NCBI GenBank assembly: GCA_965204715.1
Contig: OZ242009.1
Coordinates: 1,488,001 to 1,552,000, forward strand
DNA length: 64,000 bases
Origin: CATOSP01 sp965204715
GTDB lineage: Bacteria; Chloroflexota; Dehalococcoidia; Lucifugimonadales; UBA3495
Direction of reading: 5' to 3'
Shown here: piece after piece, positions 42,014 to 50,800 of the stretch
Layout: each line of letters begins with the position of its first letter
Position numbering within the stretch: the stretch's first letter is position 1
Translations under genes and position numbers: made by a program
Notes under the pieces: model-generated
The model's database searches: none
What the model saw: the letters and a program-made list of their open reading frames with translations, nothing else
What the model was told of the DNA's origin: nothing

Positions 42014-42497
42014 TCACGTGGCGGTGAGCCGCGTGGCGGACAAGGTCCAGGGGCTGGTCGTGAACACCGCGTAACTCACGTTCGTGTTCTCAGCCGCCCA
42101 GTCCCGGAAGCTGGAGCGGAACCCGTGGACCACCGCTGCGACCCCAATCCGCCTCAGCATGTAGCTCAGGGCGTTCTCCGAGAGCGGCTTGCTGAGCGTC
42201 AGTTCTTTGGGGAGGATGTACGGACTGCCGCCCAGAGGCAACTCCCGGGCCTCCCGCAGGACTGCCATCGCCCCGGTGGACAGGGTCCCCAGTGTTCCCG
42301 GCGCTCCTTCATGCGCGCCACCGGGACTGTCCACAGGGCCTTGCCAATGTCAACCTCGTCCCAGATCGCGCCCCGGACTTCTCCGGACCGCGCCGCCGTC
42401 AGCGCCACGAACTTGAAGGCCAGCTCTGCGGCGAAGGACCCGCCGCGTCCACCGTCCCGATGGCGGCCCGGGCTTCCTCGTAGGATAAAGCCTTACA
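42014..42497 (-). pseudogene. Tyrosine recombinase (phage/island integrase), frameshifted remnant
   Basis: Two frames together give the catalytic domain: LAFKFVALTAARSGEVRGA and IWDEVDIGKALWTVPVARMK in one (42408 downwards), then VLREARELPLGGSPYIL, LSENALSYMLRRIG and VHGFRSSFRDWAAENTNVSY in the other. The first catalytic Arg (AARSGEVR) and H-x-x-R (HGFR) are present. The sequence degenerates before the active-site Tyr, and a further break lies near 42450. Related enzymes are about 400 residues and use tRNA genes as targets; no tRNA is seen here. Confidence 0.8.
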
Positions 42498-42523
42498 CTA
42501 TCGGTGTAGGAAACCGCACTAAG

Positions 42524-42634
42524 AAACTATCTCAAAACTTGAGTTGCCGTTGGCGGCGGCGCCTGAGCAGGGTGCAGGCCAACTGGATCAGGCCGATATA
42601 GTTGGACGCCTCCCTGTCGCAGCGCACCAGGACG
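42524..42634 (-). mobile_element. IS5-family end fragment
   Basis: Begins with GAAACTATCTCAAAAC (42524-42539), identical to the left inverted repeat of the IS5 element at 10859. The minus strand then reads AVLVRCDREASNYIGLIQ and LACTLLRRRRQRQLKF, the C-terminus of a closely related IS5 transposase. Only this about 110-bp end remains. It joins integrase debris on one side and a polymerase fragment on the other. Confidence 0.8.
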
Positions 42635-42888
42635 GCACGGTGTTCGTGATCATCGAGGACGAGACCGGGGACGTGCAGCTGGTCCTGTGGCACCGTGCAT
42701 TCCGGGAAAACCGCAGGCAATTGGGGAGCCGGGTGATTCTGGCGAAGGGGACGGTATCCCGCTGGTACGGTACCGTCAGCGTGGCCGTCTCCGGGGTGCA
42801 GGGCTACGCCCCGGGTTGCCATGCCCCGGCCCACGACTGGGCGGTAGGCAACTGGGAATTGTCCTTGCCGCGTCCGCCGGGAGACTGA
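42634..42888 (+). pseudogene. Error-prone DNA polymerase III alpha (DnaE2-like), C-terminal OB fragment
   Basis: GTVFVIIEDETGDVQLVLW, then HRAFRENRRQLGSRVILAK, GTVSRWYGTVSVAVSGVQ and a short tail. This is the OB-fold found at the C-terminus of DnaE2-type polymerases of over 1000 residues. The rest of the gene is absent: the fragment starts at the broken IS5 end. No start codon. A relic, presumably fused here by IS-mediated rearrangement. Confidence 0.65.
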
Positions 42889-42906
42889 TACCCTAATCAG
42901 GTCACA

Positions 42907-43236
42907 ATGTCACAACGCGGGAGCGATGCCAACTATAAGAGAGAAACCCGGGACCTACGACAGGATGAAGGAATGGGCACCCCCCTCAAGGACACGCCCA
43001 ACAGCGTAATAGAGAAACTGCCGGACATTGCCCAGAGCACCTGCACTGTAGAAGCAACAAGGAAAGAGATGAAAAAGGGCAGAAGGCTCGTCCCGATGGA
43101 CGGGCGGACTCCCGAGTGCCTGCCGCCCGGCACGGTAAGGAGACCCTGCCTCTTCCACTACCAGTGCCCGGCATGCGGCAGGGAACACGAAGCGCCCTAC
43201 TACATCAGCACGACGGCCAGGACTAGGGCGGAATAG
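42907..43236 (+). CDS. Small zinc-ribbon-like protein upstream of the 42-bp-repeat gene
   Basis: 109 residues from ATG 42907; an inner ATG (MGTPLKDTPNSVIEKLPD) is an alternative start. The C-terminal half has C-x7-C-x2-C spacing ending CPACGREHEAPYYI, a half zinc ribbon. The middle is basic. I recognise no family. Its stop is 17 bases before the next start, so translation of the two is probably linked. It may be an accessory or control protein for the repeat protein. Confidence 0.5.
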   Translation: MSQRGSDANYKRETRDLRQDEGMGTPLKDTPNSVIEKLPDIAQSTCTVEATRKEMKKGRRLVPMDGRTPECLPPGTVRRPCLFHYQCPACGREHEAPYYISTTARTRAE

Positions 43237-43252
43237 GAGAGGGAAACACGCC

Positions 43253-44875
43253 ATGACCAGGCCAGGCAGAATAGAAGAACTGCTGGAAGAGATGAGACAG
43301 GACCCTGACCTCGCCCTGGCCCTCCGGGAGGAGATACTGGGAGAGGACATCAGCAAACTGCCCGCGGCCGTGGCGCAGAACCAGGGACTGATCATCCAGC
43401 TCATGGAAACGCAGCTCAAGGTCTCAGGCGCAGTGAACACCGCGCTGGAGGCGACCACGAACGCCATAGAGACCATCGGCACAATGATTGCCGGCGCGAT
43501 GGAGGAGCAGGCGCGGAGAATAGAAGAAGTCGAAGCCCGGCTGGAAGAATTTACCGGAGAGCAAAGAAGCACCAACCAAAGACAAGAAACGTTCAACGAA
43601 GAGCAGCGGGCTTTCAATCAGAGGCAGGAAACGTTCAACGACGAACAGCGGGCCGTCAATCAGAGACAGGAGACGTTCAACGACGAACAGCGGGCCGTCA
43701 ATCAGAGACAGGAGACGTTCAACGACGAACAGCGGGCCGTCAATCAGAGACAGGAAACGTTCAACGACGAACAGCGGGCCGTCAATCAGAGGCAGGAAAC
43801 GTTCAACGACGAACAACGGGCCGTCAATCAGAGGCAGGAGACGTTCAACGACGAACAACGGGCCGTCAATCAGAGACAGGAGACGTTCAACGACGAACAA
43901 CGGGCCGTCAATCAGAGACAGGAGACGTTCAACGAAGAGCAGCGGGATTTCAATCAGAGGCAGGAAACGTTCAACGACGAACAACGGGCCGTCAATCAGA
44001 GACAGGAGACGTTCAACCAGAGGCAGGAGACGTTCAACGACGAACAACGGGCCGTCAATCAGAGACAGGAGACGTTCAACCAGAGGCAGGAGACGTTCAA
44101 CGACGAACAACGGGCCGTCAATCAGAGACAGGAGACGTTCAACGACGAACAGCGGGCCATCAACCAGAGGCAGGAGACGTTCAACGACGAACAGCGGGCT
44201 TTCAATCAAAGACAGGAAACGTTCAACGACGAACAGCGGGCCGTCAATCAGAGACAGGAAACGTTCAACGACGAACAGCGGGCTTTCAATCAAAGACAGG
44301 AAACGTTCAACGACGAACAACGGGCCGTCAATCAAAGACAGGAAACGTTCAACGACGAACAGCGGGCCTTCAACCAGAGGCAGGAAACGTTCAACGACGA
44401 ACAGCGGGATTTCAATCAGAGATCGGAGGCCCGCATGGGAAGGATCGAGTCCGACATAGGGGCCACCAAAGGAGGGCACGTCCGCACCAAGCTGGACCGC
44501 CTGGCTCCCGACCTGGCCGAGGAGGTCGGCGTCGAAGACCCAAGCACAGTGCCGACGGGAGAAATCGTGGCGATGGCCAGGAAAATAACGGGAGCAACCC
44601 GGAACGAACTGAGGAGCTTCAGGCAGGCAGACCTGATACTCAGGGGAACGATGGAAGGGAAAACCGTCTACCTGGCCGTGGAGGCGTCATGGACAGCGGA
44701 CGGGACAGACGTAGACCGGGCGTCCCGCAACGCCGGGTTCGTGGCCCAAGCCACCGGAAGCGCCGCCATCCCGGTAATAGCCAGCGTGAGAAACACCGAC
44801 GAAGCCGGAGAGGCGGTCGATGCGGGAGAGGCGTTCTGGTACAGGATAGAAGAGAGGGACACGCAGGCCGAGTGA
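43253..44875 (+). CDS. Long coiled-coil repeat protein with C-terminal PD-(D/E)XK-like domain (A)
   Basis: 540 residues. The N-terminal region (1-104) is helical, with IEELLEEMRQDPDLALALRE. Residues 112-391 are 19 copies of a 14-residue unit ETFNDEQRAVNQRQ plus two half units, a heptad-based, very polar coiled coil. The C-terminal domain (392-540) has RQADLILRG (D460) and TVYLAVEASWTADGTDV (E477, S479) followed by RASRNAGFV, with a closing beta strand AAIPVIASV. This resembles a PD-(D/E)XK fold with E-x-S instead of E-x-K; the same domain ends the protein at 53.7 kb. The family seems widespread but of unknown role. Cytosolic; no signal peptide. Confidence 0.8.
   Translation: MTRPGRIEELLEEMRQDPDLALALREEILGEDISKLPAAVAQNQGLIIQLMETQLKVSGAVNTALEATTNAIETIGTMIAGAMEEQARRIEEVEARLEEFTGEQRSTNQRQETFNEEQRAFNQRQETFNDEQRAVNQRQETFNDEQRAVNQRQETFNDEQRAVNQRQETFNDEQRAVNQRQETFNDEQRAVNQRQETFNDEQRAVNQRQETFNDEQRAVNQRQETFNEEQRDFNQRQETFNDEQRAVNQRQETFNQRQETFNDEQRAVNQRQETFNQRQETFNDEQRAVNQRQETFNDEQRAINQRQETFNDEQRAFNQRQETFNDEQRAVNQRQETFNDEQRAFNQRQETFNDEQRAVNQRQETFNDEQRAFNQRQETFNDEQRDFNQRSEARMGRIESDIGATKGGHVRTKLDRLAPDLAEEVGVEDPSTVPTGEIVAMARKITGATRNELRSFRQADLILRGTMEGKTVYLAVEASWTADGTDVDRASRNAGFVAQATGSAAIPVIASVRNTDEAGEAVDAGEAFWYRIEERDTQAE
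43586..44425 (+). repeat. 42-bp coding tandem repeat array
   Basis: Twenty unit-equivalents of 42 bp (19 full units and two 21-bp half units), nearly identical at DNA level, with a few recurring variants (GAC/GAA, GTC/TTC/ATC, AGA/AGG) distributed among units as if by unequal exchange. The unit is a multiple of three, so copy-number change keeps the reading frame. Confidence 0.92.
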
Positions 44876-45092
44876 ACCAGTACCGGCGGGTCTGGAGGTC
44901 ACAGCAGACCCCCGGAGCGGCGGGCCCACAGAGCACATCAAGAGGCGCCGGTCAGACGTTTCCAACCGGGAAAATGTTCCCCAGCCGCGACGCCGCTCCG
45001 GGGCCGGACGTAGAGGAGGCGTGTGGTCCCAAGCCGGACTTCGGTGTCCACCTTGAGAGGGGCGAGGGGCGCCGGGAGAAGGGCGCTGGGCT

Positions 45093-47486
45093 TCACTGTT
45101 CGCCGGCCGGTTCCCCAACAGACATCTTGTACCCCACCCGCGGTTCGGTGAGTATGTACCTGGGATCGGCGGCAGGGTCCCCCAGCTTGCGGCGCAGCCG
45201 CTTCACCACGTCCCGCACCAGCCAGCCCTGGCCCACCCGCTCCGGCCCCCACACCCGCTGGAGCAGCACAGACTGGCTCAGCACCCGCGGAGCGTGGACC
45301 GACAGCTCGTAGAGCACCGCGTACTCCGTGGCCGTGAGCTCCATCGGCTCCCCGTACACCGTCACCCGGCGCTGCGCGTAGTCGATGCTCAGACCTTCTA
45401 CGGCGTAGGGTGCCGACGGCTCCCCAGGGAAGGGATCCAGCCGCTTCCTGAGCGCCGACCGGATCCTGGCCGCCAGCTCCGTGGGCGAGAAGGGCTTGAC
45501 CAGGTAGTCGTCCGCCCCCATGTCGAAGGCCCGGGCCACGGTCTCGTCCTGGCCGTACTCCGACAGGAAAATCACCGGCACGTCCGCCATCCTCCGGACG
45601 TCGTTCATCAGTTGGATGCCGTCGCTGCCCGGCAGCGCCAGGTCCAGCAGGGCCAGGTGGGGCCTCTCCTCCGCCATCAGTCTGGGCGCATCCTTCGGGT
45701 CGCCGGTCACGATTGGCGCGTAGCCCACCCTGGTCAGCACGTCCCGCACGTAGCGCAAAGCCTGGGGGTCGTCGTCCACCGCCAGGACCCGGACCCGTTC
45801 TCTTGCCGTCCGCCTCCTCCGCGGGGGAGGCGGCGCGGGCGGCACGGGCGCTGCTTCTTCCGCCATCGGCAGGGTGAAGGTGAACCGCGCCCCCAGGCCC
45901 GGGCCGGCGCTCTCGGCCCGGATGCGGCCCCCGTGGGCTTCCACTATCCCCTTGCAGATGGATAGCCCCAGCAGCCCCGGTCCGGCGACGCCGGATGCGG
46001 TGCCGGTGGCGGCTGCGCGTGAGAATTTGCGGAACAGCTCCGGCATCAGCTCCGCCGGTATACCCCGGCCCCGGTCGGAAACCGAGAACGCCACGTGTAT
46101 CCCCTCCCGCACCGCGCTCACCACAATGGGCACGTCCTCCGGGGAGTACCTGGCGGCGTTGGAGAGCAGATTGCCCAGCGCCTGCATTATGCGCCGCCGG
46201 TCGGCCAGCACCATCGGCAGGTCCTCCGCCACCTCCACCTCCACCGGATTCCTGTTTTCACCGGCCTGGAACCTGCTCGCCGCCTCATCCACCAGCGCCG
46301 CGACCTCCGCCGGCTCGGGACTGAGCGGCAGCTCTCCCGTATCGATCCGGGCCACGTCCAGCAGGTCCCCGATGAGGAAGCGCATCCGGTCCGACTGGTC
46401 CCGGATGATGCGGTGGAACTGGTCCGTCTCGGCAGGGTCCAGCTCCCCTGCCGTCTCCATCAGCGTGGTGACTGACCCCTTCACCGCCGCCAGGGGCGTC
46501 CGCATCTCGTAGCTGACCATGGCCAGGAACTCGGCCCGCAGCCGCTCCTGCGCCTCCAGCGGCGCCAGGTCCTGGAGCGTCACCACGAAGGACCCCAGTT
46601 CCCCCTCCGGAGAGTAAATCGGCGTGGCGTTGACCAGCACCCTGACGCTGCGCCCGTCGGGGACCCGCAGCGCGATCTCCTCGGCCCACACCGTCTCCCC
46701 GGCCCGCAGCGCCTCGGCCAGGGGCAGCTCCCGCAGGGACACCTCCCGCCCGTCGTCCCGCACGCAGGTCACCACCTCCAGCAGGTCCTCCACCGGCCGG
46801 TCCCCGTCCCGCAGGCCGTCCACGATGCGCGCCGCTTCCCGGTTGAACGACCGGAGTTCTCCGGTAGCAGCGTCGAATACCACCACCCCCACCGGCGAGG
46901 TGTTCACCAGGGTCTCCAGGTCCACCCTGGCCCGCCGCTCCTCCCGGTAGGCGCGGGCGTTGGCGATCACCAAGGCCGCCTGGGAGGCGAACATCACCAG
47001 GGTCTCCTCGTCGGCCTGGCTGAACTCCTCCCCGTCCTCCCGGTCCCCCACGAACACGTGGCCCACCCGGGCGTCCCGGTGGAACATCGGCGCGGCCAGG
47101 AAGCGGAAGACCCCCACCGGCAGGGGGATGGCGAACTCCGCAAAGCCCAGGCCCCGGACGTGCTCCGCCAGGTCGGGCAGCCGTATCGGCCCGGAGATGT
47201 CGGTCAGGGCCTGGAAGATCCGCTGCCCCTCCGGCGTCTGCCAGACAAGCTCCGACTCCTGGGCGCTCAGCCCGGAGGACAGGAAGTCCCGCACCTGCCC
47301 CCCGTCGCCCAGCAGGGTCATCACCCCGTAGCGCGCGCCGGTCAGGGAGCGGGCCGAGTCCAAAACCCCCTGGAGCACCTGGTCGAACTCCAGGCTCTCG
47401 TTGATCCGCAGGCTGGCCTCGCTCAGGCGGGACAGGCGCTCTTGCAGGGCCTCTATCTCCCGGTCCCGCCGGTCCGGTTGTTCCAT
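45093..47486 (-). CDS. GAF-PAS-kinase-receiver-wHTH hybrid regulator with Tyr in the H-box
   Basis: 797 residues. Order: GAF (about 25-180), PAS (190-310), HisKA/HATPase (316-541), Pro/Arg linker, receiver (566-680; acidic pair D571/D572, phosphoacceptor D615 in LALLDLALPG, K664) and an OmpR-type winged helix (about 695-790, ELTATEYAVLYELSVHAP). The kinase H-box reads MVSYEMRTPLAAVKGS: the phosphoacceptor His is Y326 (codon tac), while the ATP-binding boxes (NLLSNAARYSPE, DRGRGIPAEL, LLGLSICKGIVEAHGG) look intact. Either the kinase half only senses ligand or nucleotide, or signalling works without His-Asp relay. It is divergent from the cadherin-like gene, with a palindrome between them at 47561-47576, a candidate binding site. 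Confidence 0.9.
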   Translation of the reverse strand: MEQPDRRDREIEALQERLSRLSEASLRINESLEFDQVLQGVLDSARSLTGARYGVMTLLGDGGQVRDFLSSGLSAQESELVWQTPEGQRIFQALTDISGPIRLPDLAEHVRGLGFAEFAIPLPVGVFRFLAAPMFHRDARVGHVFVGDREDGEEFSQADEETLVMFASQAALVIANARAYREERRARVDLETLVNTSPVGVVVFDAATGELRSFNREAARIVDGLRDGDRPVEDLLEVVTCVRDDGREVSLRELPLAEALRAGETVWAEEIALRVPDGRSVRVLVNATPIYSPEGELGSFVVTLQDLAPLEAQERLRAEFLAMVSYEMRTPLAAVKGSVTTLMETAGELDPAETDQFHRIIRDQSDRMRFLIGDLLDVARIDTGELPLSPEPAEVAALVDEAASRFQAGENRNPVEVEVAEDLPMVLADRRRIMQALGNLLSNAARYSPEDVPIVVSAVREGIHVAFSVSDRGRGIPAELMPELFRKFSRAAATGTASGVAGPGLLGLSICKGIVEAHGGRIRAESAGPGLGARFTFTLPMAEEAAPVPPAPPPPRRRRTARERVRVLAVDDDPQALRYVRDVLTRVGYAPIVTGDPKDAPRLMAEERPHLALLDLALPGSDGIQLMNDVRRMADVPVIFLSEYGQDETVARAFDMGADDYLVKPFSPTELAARIRSALRKRLDPFPGEPSAPYAVEGLSIDYAQRRVTVYGEPMELTATEYAVLYELSVHAPRVLSQSVLLQRVWGPERVGQGWLVRDVVKRLRRKLGDPAADPRYILTEPRVGYKMSVGEPAGEQ

Positions 47487-47814
47487 TTCACCCTCCCATA
47501 CAGGACCCCGGCTGGAGATGCGCCCGCCGGGGTCCGGTCATGCAGCTGGTCTGGCATAACTGCGCAAATTTTCGCACAACAAGGGGCCGAAACATATTTT
47601 TATCACACACTTGATTGGTGTAAGGTTTTCCATGCCGCTTATGTCATGTCCGGTGCGGCAAGCCCGGGTCCACCCGGAAAGGACCGGAATTCCCGGAAAA
47701 TTCCCCGCGCCAGGGGTTGGGTCCCCCGGCTGCATCCCAAGAATAGTACCACCTAGCGCGTATCCGGGGCTACCGGGACGCCAGGCGGGAGATGAGGAAG
47801 TGTGGAGGTGTCCC
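47487..47814. other. Divergent intergenic region, regulator / cadherin-like protein
   Basis: 328 bases. Contains the palindrome at 47561-47576 and an AT-rich patch around 47570-47615 where promoters for both genes probably lie. Open frames extend through it from the cadherin side, but the GTG at 47815 with GGAGG (47804-47808) is the convincing start. Confidence 0.6.
47561..47576. promoter_or_regulatory. 16-bp near-perfect palindrome, candidate operator
   Basis: TGCGCAAATTTTCGCA matches its own reverse complement at 14 of 16 positions. It is 75 bases upstream of the hybrid regulator start and about 240 upstream of the cadherin-like gene. It could be bound by the regulator's winged helix or by another dimeric protein. 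Confidence 0.5.
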
Positions 47815-50800
47815 GTGAGCCATACCGGAATAGCGTTCTTGCCGAGGCCCCGGTCCGTGAGAAAGGCATTCCTGGCCCTCTCCCTTGGCCTGGGCATGGC
47901 GGCCCTTTTCCTGTTGTCGGGCATCGGTCCCCTCGGGCCCGCGGCCCATGCCGCCCTGTCGCCGCCGGACGCGCAGCGGGCTGCGCCTGCCGCCAAGTGG
48001 GGCAATGGCCCGTACGATGGTCAGCACTGTCATCGCGTGGGGGAGCAGGTGGAGCATCATTCCCATCGCGGTTTTCATTCCGGAATACCCAAGAATTGGT
48101 CGAATTTCTGGGATAAGTACAAAGCTTATTTTCCGGATCCTACTGATGCTGCTGATGGATGGAAACGGTCGGATGATCATGATGTATGGGCAGACTCACA
48201 TAACGATGGAAATAATGACGAATACAAAATTGTCACATTTCGCGAAAGTTGGAGGCCTGACGATGATCCCCATTGGCACAATCACGGCGACGACGACACG
48301 CACTGGTGGACGCCCGATGAAGACGACAGCGACAACTGCCTGTTCTCGCCGGAGTTCGTGAATGAACCCTATAAGTTCGACGTAGCTGAAAGCGCCCCCA
48401 TCAGGGGCACCGTTGGTCACGTGCAGGCCCATGACGAAGACGGACAAGATCCGGCCTACACCCTGGAGGGAACGGACAGTGCTTCCTTCAGCATCGGCAG
48501 AGACACAGGCGATTTGACGGTCAAGGCCACTCTGGACTACGAGACCAAGAACAGCTACTCGATGACAGTGCGCGCCACTGACCCGTCCGGGGGGTACGAT
48601 ACCGCCGACGTGACCATCACCGTCGACGACGTAGAGGAGCCAGGCGTAGTGACCCTGTCACCGGCCCAGCCCCGGGTTGGTGCGGCCCTGACCGCTTCGC
48701 TGACGGACGGGGACGGGGACGTTACGGACGTGACGTGGCAGTGGGCGCGTTCCGCCACCCAGGGCGGTCCTTATGCCGACATCACCACCAATGGGACGTC
48801 CGCCAACTACACTCCCGTCCCCCACGACGATGGCAAATACCTGCGGGCCACGGCGACCTACACCGACCGGCGCGACTCCGGCAAGACCGCGAAGGCGGAG
48901 ACGACCAATGCGGTGCAGGCCGCGCCGTATTTCGACCCGGCCATGGATACCACCCGGAGTGTTGCCGAGGACGCCTCGGCGGGCACGGACATCGGCGACC
49001 CGGTGGAGGTGGCCAACGCCCACGGCAGCTTCACTTACACCCTGGGCGGGACGGATGGAACGTCTTTTGCCATTGACTCAACGTCGGGGCAGTTGCGGAC
49101 CAAGGCTGCTCTGAATTACGAGGGCAAGAGCAGCTACAGGGTGACGGTGACTGCCAGGGACGCGGCCAGGAAGTCGGCCACGGTTACTGTCACCATCACC
49201 GTTACCAACGTAGAGGAGCCAGGCAAAGTAACCCTGTCATCGCAGCAACCCAGGGTTGGCGTGGCCTTGAGAGCTTCGCTGACGGACCTGGACGGGGTTT
49301 CCGGGACCCCCACCTGGCAGTGGGCGAGTGCTGACAGTAGTACGCCCACAACATGGAAAGACATCTCTGGGGCCACATCCGCGAGCTACACCCCGAAGGC
49401 CGAAGACGTGGACGACTACCTACAGGCCACAGCGTCCTACAACGACGGGGAAGGGAGTGGCAAGAGGGCGTCGAAGGTATCGGTCAATGTGGTGAAGCAG
49501 CCGAACCGTGCGCCTGCGTTCCCAGATCAGGACCCAGGCACCGCCGGCGAACAGACCGAGCAAACCAGAGAAGTTGCCGAGAACACCCCGGCGAACCGGA
49601 ACATCGGCGACCCTGTAGAGGCCAATGACCCGGACAACGACAGGCTGACCTATACCCTGGGCGGGACGAATGCGGGGTCTTTCAATATCGTTGCAGAGTC
49701 GGGGCAGTTGCAGACCAAGGCCGCCCTCGACCATGAGACCAAGCCCAGCTACTCTGTGACGGTCACCGCCAGGGACACATCACAATTGTTCGACACGGTT
49801 ACTGTCACCATCAACGTGACCGACGTGGACGAGCCCGGCGTAGTGGCCCTGTCATCGTCCCAGCCCCGTGTCGGCACTCCGCTGACCGCCACGCTGACAG
49901 ACCCGGACAGGACCGTTTCTTCCAGAGTGACGTGGCAGTGGGCGCGTTCCGCCACCCGGAGCGGAACTTATGTCGACATCACCGCTAATGGGACGTCCGC
50001 CAGATACACTCCCGTTGCCGCCGACGTGGGCAATTACCTGCGGGCCACGGCATCCTACAACGACGGCTACGGGAACAAGACCGCGCAAGCGGTATCGGAC
50101 AATGCGGTGGGAGCCGCTACCGCCAACAGGCCGCCAGTTTTCGGCTCGAACGCGGCGGCAACCGAGAGCATTGCCGAGAACACCCCGGCGGGCCGAAACG
50201 TCGGCAACCCGGTGACGGCCACCGACCAGGACACCGGCGACACCCTCACATACACCTTGGAAGGCACGGATAGAGCGTATTTCGCCATCGGCTCAACGAC
50301 GGGGCAGTTGCGGACCGGGGCCGTCCTCGATTACGAGAACCCGGCCGATACCGGCGCAGACAATGTATATGACATAACGGTCCGGGTTTCCGATAGTGTC
50401 AATACCGTCACGAAGGGAGTGGCCATCACCGTCACCGACGTGGACGAGCCCGGCGTAGTGACCCTGTCTGCGTCCCAACCCCGGATTGGCGAGGCATTGA
50501 CCGCCACGCTGAGGGACCCGGACGGGACCGTTTCCGGCAAGACGTGGCAATGGGCGCGTTCCGCCACCCGGAACGGCGCTTATGCCGATATCAGTGGGGC
50601 CACGTCGGCTTCATACACCCCGGTTGCCGGTGACCTGAACAAATACCTGCGGGCCACGGTCTCCTACACCGACAGGCACGGGAGCGGCAAAAGCGTGAAT
50701 GCGGTCGCGGCCAACGCGGTGCGCGCGGGCAACAGGGACCCGTCCTTCAGCTCCAGGACTATGAGCCGGAGCATCGCCGAGAACGCGGCGGCCAATGCCA

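Noticed and set aside
43424..44479. Long open frame antisense to the 42-bp repeat array
   Set aside because: It exists because a repeat unit of a multiple of three without stops in one antisense frame stays open throughout. It ends where the array ends and has no SD.
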